A stretch of 64,000 nucleotides of DNA, taken from contig JABWDB010000012.1 of the NCBI GenBank assembly GCA_019614645.1, forward strand, positions 2,232,001 through 2,296,000. The letters are read 5' to 3'. Below, one piece after another: positions 47,701 through 59,569 of the stretch; position 1 is the stretch's first letter; the number at the start of each line of letters is the position of its first letter. The DNA comes from Stratiolaelaps scimitus. Lineage: Eukaryota > Arthropoda > Arachnida > Mesostigmata > Laelapidae. The translations under genes were made by a program, and so were the position numbers. Below the pieces are notes generated by a model. That model was not told the origin of the DNA. It ran no database searches and was given only the letters and a program-made list of their open reading frames with translations.

Positions 47701-50700
47701 GGATCGGCATCCGTGGATGAAGGCGCCACCCCAACGGGATCGGCGTCCTTGGATGGAGGCGCCACCCCAACGGGATCGGCATCCGTGGATGAAGGCGCCA
47801 CCCCAACGGGATCGGCATCCGTGGATGAAGGCGCCACCCCAACGGGATCGGCATCCGTGGATGAAGGCGCCACCCCAACGGGATCGGCGTCCTTGGATGA
47901 AGGCGCCACCCCAACGGGATCGGCATCCGTGGATGAAGGCGCCACCCCAACGGGACCGGCATCCGTGGATGAAGGCGCCACCCCAACGGGATCGGCATCC
48001 GTGGATGAAGGCGCCACCCCAACGGGATCGGCGTCCTTGGATGAAGGCGCCACCCCAACGGGATCGGCATCCGTGGATGAAGGCGCCACCCCAACGGGAT
48101 CGGCATCCGTGGATGAAGGCGCCACCCCAACGGGATCGGCATCCGTGGATGAAGGCGCCACCCCAACGGGATCGGCGTCCTTGGATGAAGGCGCCACCCC
48201 AACGGGATCGGCATCCGTGGATGAAGGCGCCACCCCAACGGGATCGGCATCCGTGGATGAAGGCGCCACCCCAACGGGATCGGCGTCCTTGGATGAAGGC
48301 GCCACCCCAACGGGATCGGCATCCGTGGATGAAGGCGCCACCCCAACGGGATCGGCATCCGTGGATGAAGGCGCCAGCCCAACGGGATCGGCATCTGTGG
48401 ATGAAGGCGCCACCCCAACGGGATCGGCGTCCTTGGATGAAGGCGCCACCCCAACGGGATCGGCATCCGTGGATGAAGGCGCCATTCCACCAAAAATGGT
48501 CGCAGAAGTTGGGTTCAACAGGGCAGTAAAGGAGACGATGAGAACCAACGCACTAACTAAACCTCAGTCCAAATTAAAATCTAGCATCAGAACTACTATT
48601 GTGGATGGACATACCAACAAAGGTTTTATTCAATTTTTCGCGAGTACAACTGGCAAAGGTGAGTGTGTATACATTTGTAAAATAGGTCCCCATGTAAATT
48701 GGGGTTACCCATACCGCTAATGTTAGCAGGAGACTCGATAAAAATGCTCGCCTTTATATAAGAATACGCACAACCTCCACGCAAGAAATCACTTCAAGAA
48801 ATACCGAAACAACGAGAAACCAATTAGTTAATCTGTCAGTTTTAATTAAGATCTCTTACCATTTAATTACCAAATGTTTAGACATTTAAGTTAGAAAAAA
48901 ATGATCGATGACAAGTATGAAAAAAGGTATTTCCAATTCAATTCAGCAATTTCCGTATGCTGGACACAGATGAAATGAGGGAATTTAAAGCGTTGATATT
49001 AGGGTTCGAGGTAAACTTCGGTTCAGAAGAGGCGTCTCAAATAGGAAACATAAAGTAATCAAGTAACAATTGCAACGCCAAAACATGAACAAAAAGCACG
49101 CTTTCCTGCAGGCTGCCGAAACGTGAATAAAACGACCCAGTATATAATATCAGTATATATAGTATATATCATAGTATATATAATATCATATATAGTATAT
49201 ATCATAGTATAATATAATATAGTATATATAATATCATATATAGTATATATCATAGTATAACTAGTCATTTGAGTTTATCCCAATCCACATCCAGTTGTAT
49301 TGCATTTAGCAAACGTAACCCTGAAAAGTACCAGCTGGTCATGTATTCATTTTATTGACATGTATGTTTAGTCGTGGCTGCATCATACTTTACTGGCGAC
49401 AGCGCTCTTGCAAGGAAGTTTAAGTCGAAACTTACGGAATCCTTGAAAAAGGTATGTAATTCCGTTGGCCTAATCCACGCATAGCCTCTTAATTCAACTA
49501 TTGCTCTGATAATATAAGTGCAACAATGTGCCGTAATACAGTGATATTGCAATTTGTAATATATATATATATATTCTATAGAACTACCTTTTAATTCTGC
49601 AATGAATTAGTCGAAAAAAGCTTGACGGGATACCTCAACTACATGTTTTCTGCACAACTGCATATTTCGTCGGTTTTTAAGAAATGTCTATTGTTACCGC
49701 CTATTTCGAGAAACCACCTTATATGCAAGCTGTACATTATTAATTGTTGCGTTTACATTGCGCATGTCGTGGTGATACATATGATATAAGGACCTTAGTT
49801 GGTCGTTTAGAAAATCAATACCACCCCTATCGCACATACCCACCGTAAAATAATCACAAATACAATTAGTGTCCTATGTGAAATTCTGCGTTTAGTACAA
49901 CGTCAAGCTGGAATCGATTCAAGCAGTTGAGCAGGGCAGCAAGATGAAGCTAGCCGTGATTATAGGAATTATCAGCGTTGCTCTCACTGTCGCCGTGGTC
50001 ATCGGGGGTGTGATTGTGGTGCGCGTCAAAAACAAGAAACGCAGCCGGAACGCCACGACGATTCAGTCGGACATCGGCAACAATAGCTGGCAACAGGTGG
50101 CATTTTCTATTTTTTGATTCTCTCGTAGTTAGGACGAGCGGTGATTTACGAATCGAATCAGGGAAAGCCAATAACTTTGGTGGGAAATACACAATATTTG
50201 CTGTCTACAATAGTCTCAATGTTCACGCGTTTCGATATATAGCGCTGAATTATCATGACCACATCATAAACACTCATGATTTGTTGAGTAAACATCATCA
50301 TGAGCCTTAGTAGGGTAGTAACTTTATGTAGAAGCTAAGTACAATCAGGGTTAACTTATAAAGACACTGTGTGACTAATACGATCACTAGTATCGACACT
50401 GTTGAATTCGCTGCGGCTGCTGACGACCCCATATAAACCCTCCTATAGGGATCACCAACGACAGGCACAAAGCTACTTGTACAAGAAGACACTTCGCACC
50501 TACTATGTATACACATTGCATATTGAACTATAAATTCTTCAGATTTAAAATCGATAACAGAATACGAATGTTTTACTAAGCACAGATTTCTTGGAATAGA
50601 CATTAATTTTAATATAAGAACAATGTATTAGCTTAATTACTGCTTATTATTTTTAAATTCAAAACAACTTATGATTTCTTTTCGTTCGACAATATTGTCC

Positions 50701-51618
50701 CATGTATACTCACAGTAGCCATATGACACGTTTCACTATACATCATTAAGTAAAACACTCTCTCCAACAATTTTTCTCATTTTTTAGTTATTTTTAGCCT
50801 TTTAAAATGCAGAGCCTAGTGCTCGGCTACTGCTATGCTCAGAGATGAGTCGCCGAACAGAAAATTGCTCTAAAAAATATGGCAGACTCCTCTGATGCTG
50901 CTCTAGTGGGACAAATAATAGTTAGACTATTGTCGCATTTTTATCACATTTCAGGGGAACGTTAGATCTCAACGGGACACAAATGATCCTGAAATAGGCA
51001 ATCGAGAAGCTGTAGTAGACATTTCAACGAGGCATCTACATGAACGTGAACACGGGTAAGTTACACATGTCAATTACATTGGGGCTGTTTTTGCAAGCCG
51101 CATATTTCCTCCGTATTTATCCTTGTTGAAAATGGGGAGATTTTTGCTACGGCAGGAGGCAAAAATGAATTTTGACAGATCCGTGGCCCCGTCTCAGAAT
51201 GTACCCTGACTACCCTAAGCCAGTTACTTCCGCATTATAGCTATCTCATTATCATAAAACGATTTAGCAATTAAACAAAATGTGGCTGAAATAATGCACA
51301 TGCCCAAGTGTCGGCGATAACATTAGTGTGTCTTCAGAACGACAATTCATCTGTACGTCATACGTTCACAAGTTCTCATTGCGAGAGATCTGCAATGACT
51401 ATTCACCAAAATCGTAATATGTAAGTATTTACTCAAATATCCTTTGTTCAACAGTGGTGTCAGTGGTGTCTCATAGATTACTTGTCGCTGTTCGATTTTT
51501 CAGTGGTGTACACGATAGCCGGAGAGAACCCGACGTGGGACGGTCAGATCTCCGTCGTAGTTGTGCCTCAAGCCCTCCACGGAGTCCCGACGCCAACAAG
51601 GGCCGATATGAATTTTAG
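44706..51618 (+). CDS. mucin-like single-pass membrane protein A (7 exons)
   Basis: Proposed exons: 44,706-44,748; 45,836-45,978; 46,981-48,658; 49,372-49,451; 49,896-50,096; 50,955-51,055; 51,504-51,618. All introns are GT-AG and phases fit throughout; the sum is 786 aa. Exon 1 is a signal peptide (MTYTIVLIFLLAIQ). Exon 2 is a hydrophilic module ending LSNEERNGLVDIRTSG. Exon 3 starts PELSNLAHLVNDAVVDSF and then carries two tandem-repeat blocks and a unique end with TTIVDGHTNK. Exon 4 is a short helical piece. Exon 5 has YNVKLESI, a membrane span (LAVIIGIISVALTVAVVIGG) and stop-transfer RVKNKKRSR. Exons 6-7 form a charged tail ending in SSPPRSPD and a short tail. Repeats are Ser/Thr-rich with NTT sequons, so heavy glycosylation is expected. 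An in-frame upstream ATG at 44,673 exists. AATAAA lies at 51,779. No named family is recognised; a shared exon plan with the next gene is the main evidence that the gene is real. Confidence 0.82.
47083..47586 (+). repeat. coding minisatellite, 12 x 42 bp
   Basis: Twelve 14-aa units of the type TTDSGPDSNTTSSI, nearly identical at DNA level; the first two have F for P, one has Y for D and one G for S. Each unit carries one N-glycosylation sequon (NTT) and up to six Ser/Thr acceptors. It lies inside exon 3 of gene A. Confidence 0.97.
47593..48492 (+). repeat. coding minisatellite, 25 x 36 bp with higher-order pattern
   Basis: Twenty-five 12-aa units of the type GSASVDEGATPT. A Leu replaces Val in units 3, 5, 9, 13, 17, 20 and 24, giving a mostly four-unit (144-bp) superrepeat. 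The block has no N-glycosylation sequon, so it differs in character from the preceding block. Because the period is a multiple of three and the units lack stops, several other frames on both strands are also open. Confidence 0.97.
49173..49259. repeat. AT-rich tandem repeat in intron 3 of gene A
   Basis: Two identical 39-bp copies (49,173-49,211 and 49,221-49,259) with a 48-bp period, within a longer TATA/CATA tract. Confidence 0.9.
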
Positions 51619-51778
51619 CTAAAACGGAAAATAGCCACAAAGGCGTTGGCTTCAAGATTTGAATTGAAGTAAGAAATACTAGCGCTTTTTTAGTGAAACG
51701 ATGCCAAACCACCGATGCTGCCATTTATAAAATAGCCGCATGGTTGAGTGAGTACTAAACGTTGACTTTGAATTCAAG

Positions 51779-51784
51779 AATAAA
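51779..51784 (+). promoter_or_regulatory. poly(A) signal, gene A
   Basis: AATAAA 161 bp after the stop codon, the first plausible signal downstream. Confidence 0.5.
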
Positions 51785-52354
51785 ACAGCAAATTGAGTAA
51801 ATAACAAGTGTTTTTTACGAAAGGCTGGCAAAGACGATAGTGGATCAGGCAACTTGTTTATACGGCGTTTATTTCTTGATGTTCAAAAAGAGGCAGCTCA
51901 ATCTTAGTTCTCGGATGCAAACCTCAGTGGCTCGACGCATGATCAGTTCGAGACCCCTTTCTTCTTTCTTTCCTTGATATTTTTATTTTTCTTTTTCTTA
52001 ACGAACAGCAGGAAAAGTTCGCCCAATATGACGCGCGTCTAGCCACCGGCACAAATGAATTAGAGGATAAAGAATTGCCGTCCTTTACCAGATGACTCGA
52101 TGAATCAGTTAATCTCAGTTGATCCATGCCGGTATGGGCGAGTCCTGCTCATCCATCGTCCTGCTAAAGAGGCGATCACCACAGGAAGCATCGACAATGT
52201 AGGCTTGTGCTCTCATGCCATTTGCTGTTGGCTGTAGCCGATCAACGCTCGTGGATTACCAGACGTGTATACGGTACAGCGGATGAGAAATTGTCTTTGA
52301 CTAAGTGTGTATTGTGCAATCTGAGTGGCTGTAGGGCACATAAGGCACGTCATC

Positions 52355-55300
52355 ATGAAATGGACAATCGCATTCTTAGTGCTACTTGTGGCTCAAGGTA
52401 CGGCAAGATCGTGACAAGCACACGATTGATATGACGTGACATGAAATGTGTGTTCTCCATTTATTGTTTCATTTTTAGAGAGAAGACAACTGTTTTATTT
52501 TGGATACTAAGCAGATAGATGATTGGATATCTAGAGCATCGAACAGTCTAGAGACAATTTACAGGTATATTTCTTTGTGCAAGCACTGAATCATCTCAGC
52601 ATCAGCTAAGTTCCTCGAAGGAGTCTACCACAAGCTGATCCGCGACACCATGGACAAGCGCGCAGGATCCCTTCCTTCTGCAGCACCTTTCCCTCGCTAT
52701 ACAGAGAGGCCATGTCATCGTCTCCCTCGGGATCATGACGGCCTCGGAATGACACCCCGCTGTCCCCAATTATTGAATATTGAGCGTTTGTTCAACTAAT
52801 CAAAAATAATTAGGCGCATGCATCTCAGCAGAATCAATCTACTTCATTCGTGTTTGGAAAATAGTTATCAATATTTTGGCATATACATCTTCAATTACAT
52901 AAATACCTAAAAACAGCATAGACTTACCTATGCTCTTGGCAAATGCGAGTGGAACGACGTCATCGTAAGAACATCAAAAAACAATATAGTGCCATCAGGC
53001 TAATCAGCGCTGATATATTATAGCAGACCAAAGCTTGTGAAGCCCGTGGGGAAACATTATTATATTACGGTGATGGATAATGTAATGATCCTTCACGCCT
53101 CCTAAGCGTAAGTAGACGGCGAATTAATTCTACGAAGAACTCAAACAATGCAAGCAAATCACTGAGCCTCTGCGTTTGCCACTCGCAGCAATGGCTGTGG
53201 CTGCATACTACAAGATTTAACTCAGGGTATAATCTACCCTAGATGCCTTAAATACGCGTTGTTAGGCAGGCCTACTGACAGACATGCGAACAGTGGAAGG
53301 TGCGAGGCGGACCCACATGATGCAATGAACCCAATATGTGTGTACATTGAATAGCATCACAATGTACTTTCCCTATATTGAACGTCCAAGGAGTATCATC
53401 TGGCCACGAAAATCACACCGTCTTGGATACTATTGAATAGATGTGATGCCTAGAGATATCCAATATTCTAATCGTCTAGTGGCTGATATTACTTCACCCT
53501 CGATAAAGTAAACGTGGTAGCACCTATAGATCGACAGATCCCTGTCGAAAGGGGTGATGCAGAAGAGATGTTATTCACGGATATCGTCGCATGCAGACAT
53601 CAGACTTTAAAGTTCAATATTTTCTCCTTCTCACTTATCAAACCATTGATATTATGGAAAAACATTATTGTAGCGACAGTCAGGCTCGAACTGGCACAGC
53701 GTATTTTCCGTTCCTCCTCATCCATCCAACCTTTAATCTTTCTATAATTTAAGCTGCCCCTAAGATTGTCCCTCCTATCACATGAATTCACCCTTATGCA
53801 CGACTAACACGCTTTGTAAAAATAAAACCGCAAATAGAGAAAAGAGAGGCATAGAGGTACACTGTCGATTGGACAAAATACTTGCTTAAAATGTTATGAC
53901 TTTCTTGTTTGAAAATGTGAATTCTTTCTGAGCGAATGTATATGACATCGCGTCATCATGTCATCATTAGCGATCCTTAGGATTAGATGATCCAGGGGCT
54001 GAACTTTGTGTAATGTCTGGTACCACGTGCTCGTCTGCCTACTGATTGAACAAAGACAACGTCTTACGTACTTCTCAGTCCGGCCCAAAAGAGACCTGTT
54101 GTTTATTGTTCTCTTGTATCTTTTATAGTCCCCTTCTTGTCGACCCCAGCGCCCCCCTTCCATTCTCCAGAGAACAGACGATCTCTGCTCCTCCTCTGGC
54201 GCGAACCATTTGAAATCTTAACCACTACACTTTGTTTCAACAGCATAAGCCTCTCCGCAATTCTTAGATAGTGCAACTTAGATATGTGTAATCGATTTCT
54301 GCCAACAACAGCAACATATGACCAACTATCCTCTTTGAAAAGAATTCCTGAATTTAGTTTATTGGCGCAAATAGATTAGCAACTATGTACGAAACTTATC
54401 ATACAACGTAAATAAATCTACTCGGCATATACTGGACGAACTTAACGTGTCCAGGATGAAGGGTACTCTGGTTAGTAGGTTTTACAAAAATCCAAAAGCA
54501 GTAGAATCGCTAAATTGAGTTACGAATCGGGTCGGAAATTGCAGACAACCGAGCTGACATCACGCAGCCTGACCGAAAGGACACAAATGACCTTAGTAAA
54601 GAAGAATGCGAAGGCCTTGTTCGTGTAGAAACCAGTGGGGTAAGTTTGTCACCGATCCCACGAAGCAAGACATTCAATTTCCAGTCAGAGAAAAATGTGA
54701 AAAAATTGAACTGAAAAATAATCTCTGACTTGCTGGGCCTCTGCTCCACCACACTCAATTATAATAGTATCGTTGCGGGAACCACTAGATTTCCCTTTAT
54801 CTGCAGTATTTTAGCGTTGCAATTCTATACATTTACAATTAATCCGCTAGGAACCCAGAACCACTTACATTTGCGTGGCCTACTTACTTTGCATCTCAGG
54901 ATCGATTTTTCATTAATGAACATTATTTCTAACACCATTGTTAAACATAATAATTTCATACGTTATTTTACTCACTAGTTAATTTATACATTTTAAAACA
55001 ATTGATTTCCCTACAATATAACACTAAAACAATAATGCAAATATTACAGCCTGAGTTGTCTAATCTGGCTCATCTGGTGAACGATGCTGTGGGGGATTCA
55101 TTCAAAGAGATGGATGGTGATGTTACTAAGTCGACAACGACGGCGAGACCCACAGCCGAATCGGGATCCGGTGATCGCACCAGCAGCAGCACCACAACGA
55201 CGCCCACAGTTAAAACCACCATTGTGGAAGGAAATACCAACAAGCGTTCTATTGAATCCTTCGTGAAGAAAGATAAGAAGGGTAAGTAGACATTCTGTAC

Positions 55301-55508
55301 ACATCATTGAAAAGGTTTTCTTTGTCGGGGACATCCCAACGTTACGTTTCATCCTTATCCTGAAAAGGCGCAGTCTACTCAACTTAAAGTTACCTAGTTA
55401 ATTAGTACTCACAACAAACCTGGGACGAACAAGGAATGAGTATATTGAAGCAAGAAATTAAATTAGAACTGAATTGGAAATGAAACAAGAATCGGGATCC
55501 AGTGATAA

Positions 55509-55540
<32 letters not shown>

Positions 55541-55622
55541 CCACCACCACAACCGAATCGGGATCCAGTGATAACACCAGCAGCAACGGCAGCACCACAA
55601 CCGAATCGGGATCCAGTGATAA

Positions 55623-55669
<47 letters not shown>

Positions 55670-58600
55670 CCACCACCACAACCGAATCGGGATCCAGTGA
55701 TAACACCAGCAGCAACGGCAGCACCACAACCGAATCGGGATCCAGTGATAACACCAGCAGCAGCAGCACCACAACCGAATCGGGATCCAGTGATAACACC
55801 AGCAGCAGCAGCAGCAGCAGCACCAAAACCGAATCGGGATCCAGTGATAACACCAGCAGCAGCAGCACCACCACAACCGAATCGGGATCCAGTGATAACA
55901 CCAGCAGCAGCAGCAGCAGCACCACAACCGAATCGGGATCCAGTGATAACACCAGCAGCAGCAGCACCACCACAACCGAATCGGGATCCAGTGATAACAC
56001 CAGCAGCAACGGCAGCACCACAACCGAATCGGGATCCAGTGATAACACCAGCAGCAGCAGCACCACAACCGAATCGGGATCCAGTGATAACACCAGCAGC
56101 AACGGCAGCACCACAACCGAATCGGGATCCAGTGATAACACCAGCAGCAGCAGCACCACAACCGAATCGGGATCCAGTGATAACACCAGCAGCAACGGCA
56201 GCACCACAACCGAATCGGGATCCAGTGATAACACCAGCAGCAGCAGCAGCAGCAGCAGCACCAAAACCGAATCGGGATCCAGTGATAACACCAGCAGCAG
56301 CAGCACCACCACAACCGAATCGGGATCCAGTGATAACACCAGCAGCAGCAGCACCACCACAACCGAATCGGGATCCAGTGATAACACCAGCAGCAGCAGC
56401 ACCACCACAACCGAATCGGGATCCAGTGATAACACCAGCAGCAACGGCAGCACCACAACCGAATCGGGATCCAGTGATAACACCAGCAGCAGCAGCACCA
56501 CAACCGAATCGGGATCCAGTGATAACACCAGCAGCAGCAGCACCACCACAACCGAATCGGGATCCAGTGATAACACCAGCAGCAACGGCAGCACCACAAC
56601 CGAATCGGGATCCAGTGATAACACCAGCAGCAGCAGCACCACAACCGAATCGGGATCCAGTGATAACACCAGCAGCAACGGCAGCACCACAACCGAATCG
56701 GGATCCAGTGATAACACCAGCAGCAGCAGCACCACAACCGAATCGGGATCCAGTGATAACACCAGCAGCAACGGCAGCACCACAACCGAATCGGGATCCA
56801 GTGATAACACCAGCAGCAACGGCAGCACCACAACCGAATCGGGATCCAGTGATAACACCAGCAGCAACGGCAGCACCACAACCGAATCGGGATCCAGTGA
56901 TAACACCAGCAGCAGCACCACAACGACACCCACAGTTAAAACCACCATTGTGGAAGGAAATACCAACAAGCATTCCATTGAATTCTTCGTGAAGAAGGAT
57001 AACAAAGGTAAGTAGACATTCTGTACACATCATTGAAAAGGTTTACTCTGTACGGGGACATTCCAACGTTACGTTTCATCCTTATCCTGAAAAGGCGCAG
57101 GCTAATCAACTTAAAATTACTTAGTTAATTAGTACTCACAACAAATTGGACCTACAAATGTTGGCTAAATTTGGACAGCTGGTAATGAGACATCAATACA
57201 TTGAAGAAAGAAATTTAATTGGAAAGTGGAGCAAGCTTCATGCTATAACGTGAGTTCAATTAATAAGGTTCTGCGCTGGCGCAGTTGATTCGCATTAACA
57301 GCTTATAAGCAGACGAAATATTTACGTTTGCCTAGGCAATGAAAACTCATATTATCTCATTAGGTTAAAGAACTGTGAAGAATTCTAGAGAACTAATGAA
57401 TAATTCATCCTACCGACCTTTGTGCTTAGTTGTGCCCGCCGCAGACCTAACTGATGAACGCGACCTCGGTAAAGCGTTTAAAATCAAGCTCAGCAAGGCT
57501 CTGAAAGTAGTATGTACTTATTCCACCTTTATTTAAGAAGTCACCTTTAACCATTTAAAAATGTCCCATATCTCGACAATGCCAATGAGTGCCTCGGCTC
57601 ATAAAAATTAAACTAATTAAACCGGTTTCGTTAAGCAAATGCCAACGTTCTCTATGCAGCGCTGACTAAGCTCAAAGGGAAGGCGTATGCGGTCTTAAGA
57701 AGACTCCTGCACGACACACAGTCTGGAAGTCAAATCCAGCTGTGAGCATAGTGGTCAGAATTTTCTCTAACATGTCAAATTCTGCATCTAGCACAACGTG
57801 AAACTGCTATCCATTAAACCAGTGGATAACGGCAGCAATAACACATCAATCTTCGTCGTGATAGGACTCGTGGTCACTCTGGCCATCGCTGTGGTCATTG
57901 GCGGCATAGTCGTAGTACGCTCAAAAAACAAGAAGCGAAGCCAGCAAGCCTCAATGGTTAGTTCATACCACCGAAAACGACACAAAGCAAAGCTGAACGG
58001 CTGAACTTGATCCGATATGTCAGACAGAAACTGATGACAAATAATGCTTTACTAAAATGTTATACACAAATTCATTGAAATCGTGAGACAACCAATGGTA
58101 TTACTCCACAAACGCATTGTATAATGTTATGCTGTTCGTATGTGAATTAAGTAGATGTTTCTAAGAGAAAACATTAATTGACTCATATTGAGTAGACAGT
58201 CATCACAAATTAATGATGAATGTTATGATTAATATTATATTTAGTCGCAGTCGGCAGGTGGCTATAATTACAAACAAACGTTTACTTTTTTTTCACAGAT
58301 ATAAAAATTCGGCCATGTCTCGATTTTGCCAAGGTTTCAATTCCATAACCCCAATGAGCCCTAACTATAATACAATGATTCGACTTAAAATGATCGATTT
58401 AAAAATGAGCTTTTCCGACTTTTCGAGAAAAAAACAACTCTAGAAACGCTTGAGCTGTTGTTGAAAACAAATTGAAGTAAGCGTTTACATTGCACAATTA
58501 TATATGCAAATACTGTCTATTGTTGGCACACATGGTTCCATTGTGATACTTTGTGAGATTACGTATTCATAATATAGCTTACGTTTGCAAAGCGTTAAAG

Positions 58601-59564
58601 TGTAGAAATATAATGATGAGATACGATATTTTGATGTTGCAGGGCAATGTGTCATTCCGCTGGGGGGACAACGACCCCGAAAGCGGTAATCGAAGATCCG
58701 AAGTGGAGCTTACAACGAGGTCCTCGAACGGACAGAGGCAAGTTATTATAATATAATGCCGGTTTCAGTATCTGTGTGTCGCCTTTTCCCATGCCGCGTT
58801 ATTTCCGTCATAGAAAGAAAACCTTTCTGCGACGGATGCTTTCTGCTAACTCTATTTTAGTCTTCCTTTTCCCAGCTAATCTCTTGAGTACACACCTTTC
58901 TAACAAGCACAATAACGAACATTAATCAACGACGAATCAAAGTATGGTGCAGCCTGTTGCGCCGTTTGAGAAACACACAATACACGATAACTCACGGGAA
59001 ACCTCAGGAGAAAGAGAGGAATTGAACTGAAAAAGGAAGCCCGCTATAAGAGATTTGCCGCAAGAGGAAAACTTAAAAGCTGACCATGGCCATGAGCAAA
59101 TACTCCATTGGTCCAGATGCTATTGAATCATCTACGTAATTGGCTCGCGCAGTGAGAAGTTGACGGGAGTGAGCGTCTATCTATATACTGCCGTGGCCAG
59201 CATATAAGCGCGTTGGTATTGGCCTCTATCGCCGCCTCATTCTGGTAGTGCAGTCTATTATAACTTGTAAGAGAGTTACCCTTGAATTACTCAGCAGAGG
59301 TGCCATTTAGTTGAATTTAATATTCTACAATATCTAACAAACACACTTCCTACCTCATTAATACATTGAATTCAAATTGGTATCCATTGAGCCACTAATC
59401 GTACGCCTTCAGATGGAGTTTTAAAAAAAGAGTAATGCTCTAATCATTTCAGTGGTGCGCTCGGTGGCCGAAGAAAACGCGAAGAGGGATGGTCAGATTC
59501 CCGCCGTGGTCGAGCCTCAAGTCCACCACGGAGTCCGGATACCGATGACCGGCATCGATTTTAG
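52355..59564 (+). CDS. mucin-like single-pass membrane protein B (7-8 exons)
   Basis: Proposed exons: 52,355-52,397; 54,545-54,639; 55,050-55,281; optional 55,490-57,007; 57,430-57,509; 57,792-57,956; 58,643-58,737; 59,453-59,564. The product is 273 aa without the optional exon and 779 aa with it. Exons 1 and 4 have exactly the same lengths as in gene A (43 and 80 bp), and all phases agree. Exon 1 gives the signal peptide MKWTIAFLVLLVAQ. Exon 2 ends DLSKEECEGLVRVETSG. Exon 3 repeats the PELSNLAHLVNDAV start. The membrane exon has IFVVIGLVVTLAIAVVIGGI then VVVRSKNKKRSQ. The tail ends SDSRRGRASSPPRSPD. The exon 6 donor is GC (AG|GCAAGT). The optional exon's acceptor is purine-rich and weak. Intron 1 holds a retrotransposon fragment. 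AATAAA at 59,676. Same unknown family as gene A. Confidence 0.78.
52606..52790 (+). mobile_element. decayed 3' fragment of YMDD/RLE-type LINE
   Basis: Reads LEGVYHKLIR, then a diverged DKRAG segment, with a frame break afterwards and a CCCCGCTGTCCCC remnant of the C-rich tail. It is a third copy of the 3' end seen at 8.1 and 20.6 kb, older and more mutated, inserted in intron 1 of gene B in the same orientation. Confidence 0.75.
55150..57215 (+). repeat. local tandem duplication of exon 3 end and intron start, gene B
   Basis: The end of exon 3 (from the ESGS unit to the donor) and about 150 bp of following intron (55,282 onward) recur at 56,891-57,160 with only scattered differences. Both copies share GTAAGTAGACATTCTGTACA. 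The second copy's first repeat unit has been amplified into the 1.5-kb block. The TATTGAAG-type sequence at 55,442 and 57,198 marks the duplicated intron end. Confidence 0.85.
55490..57007 (+). repeat. coding minisatellite, 29 Ser-rich units, optional exon of gene B
   Basis: Twenty-nine units start ESGSSDNTSS and end in variable Ser runs (AGC microsatellite), SNGS or STTT(T), so units vary in length. Each carries an NTS sequon and a BamHI-like GGATCC. The block ends with unique sequence TVKTTIVEGNTNK and a consensus donor. Length 1,518 bp is divisible by three and phase is 1-1, so inclusion or skipping preserves the frame. The start acceptor (AAACAAG) is weak. Confidence 0.95.
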
Positions 59565-59569
59565 GTAGA

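Noticed and set aside
47015..48548. Long open frames in other frames and on the minus strand across the gene A repeats
   Set aside because: The repeat units are multiples of three without stops, so every copy keeps those frames open. They have no start context, splice sites or non-repeat sequence.
44706..51618. Calling an SEA domain in the juxtamembrane exons
   Set aside because: Position and a YNVKLESI-like strand are suggestive, but the region is too short and lacks the usual autocleavage site; a structure prediction would be needed.
55402..57033. Minus-strand 490-540-codon frames rich in Ala/Gly, Leu/Val or Cys/Trp over the gene B repeat
   Set aside because: Same repeat artefact. Only the plus frame continues into the conserved non-repeat end and a donor shared with exon 3.
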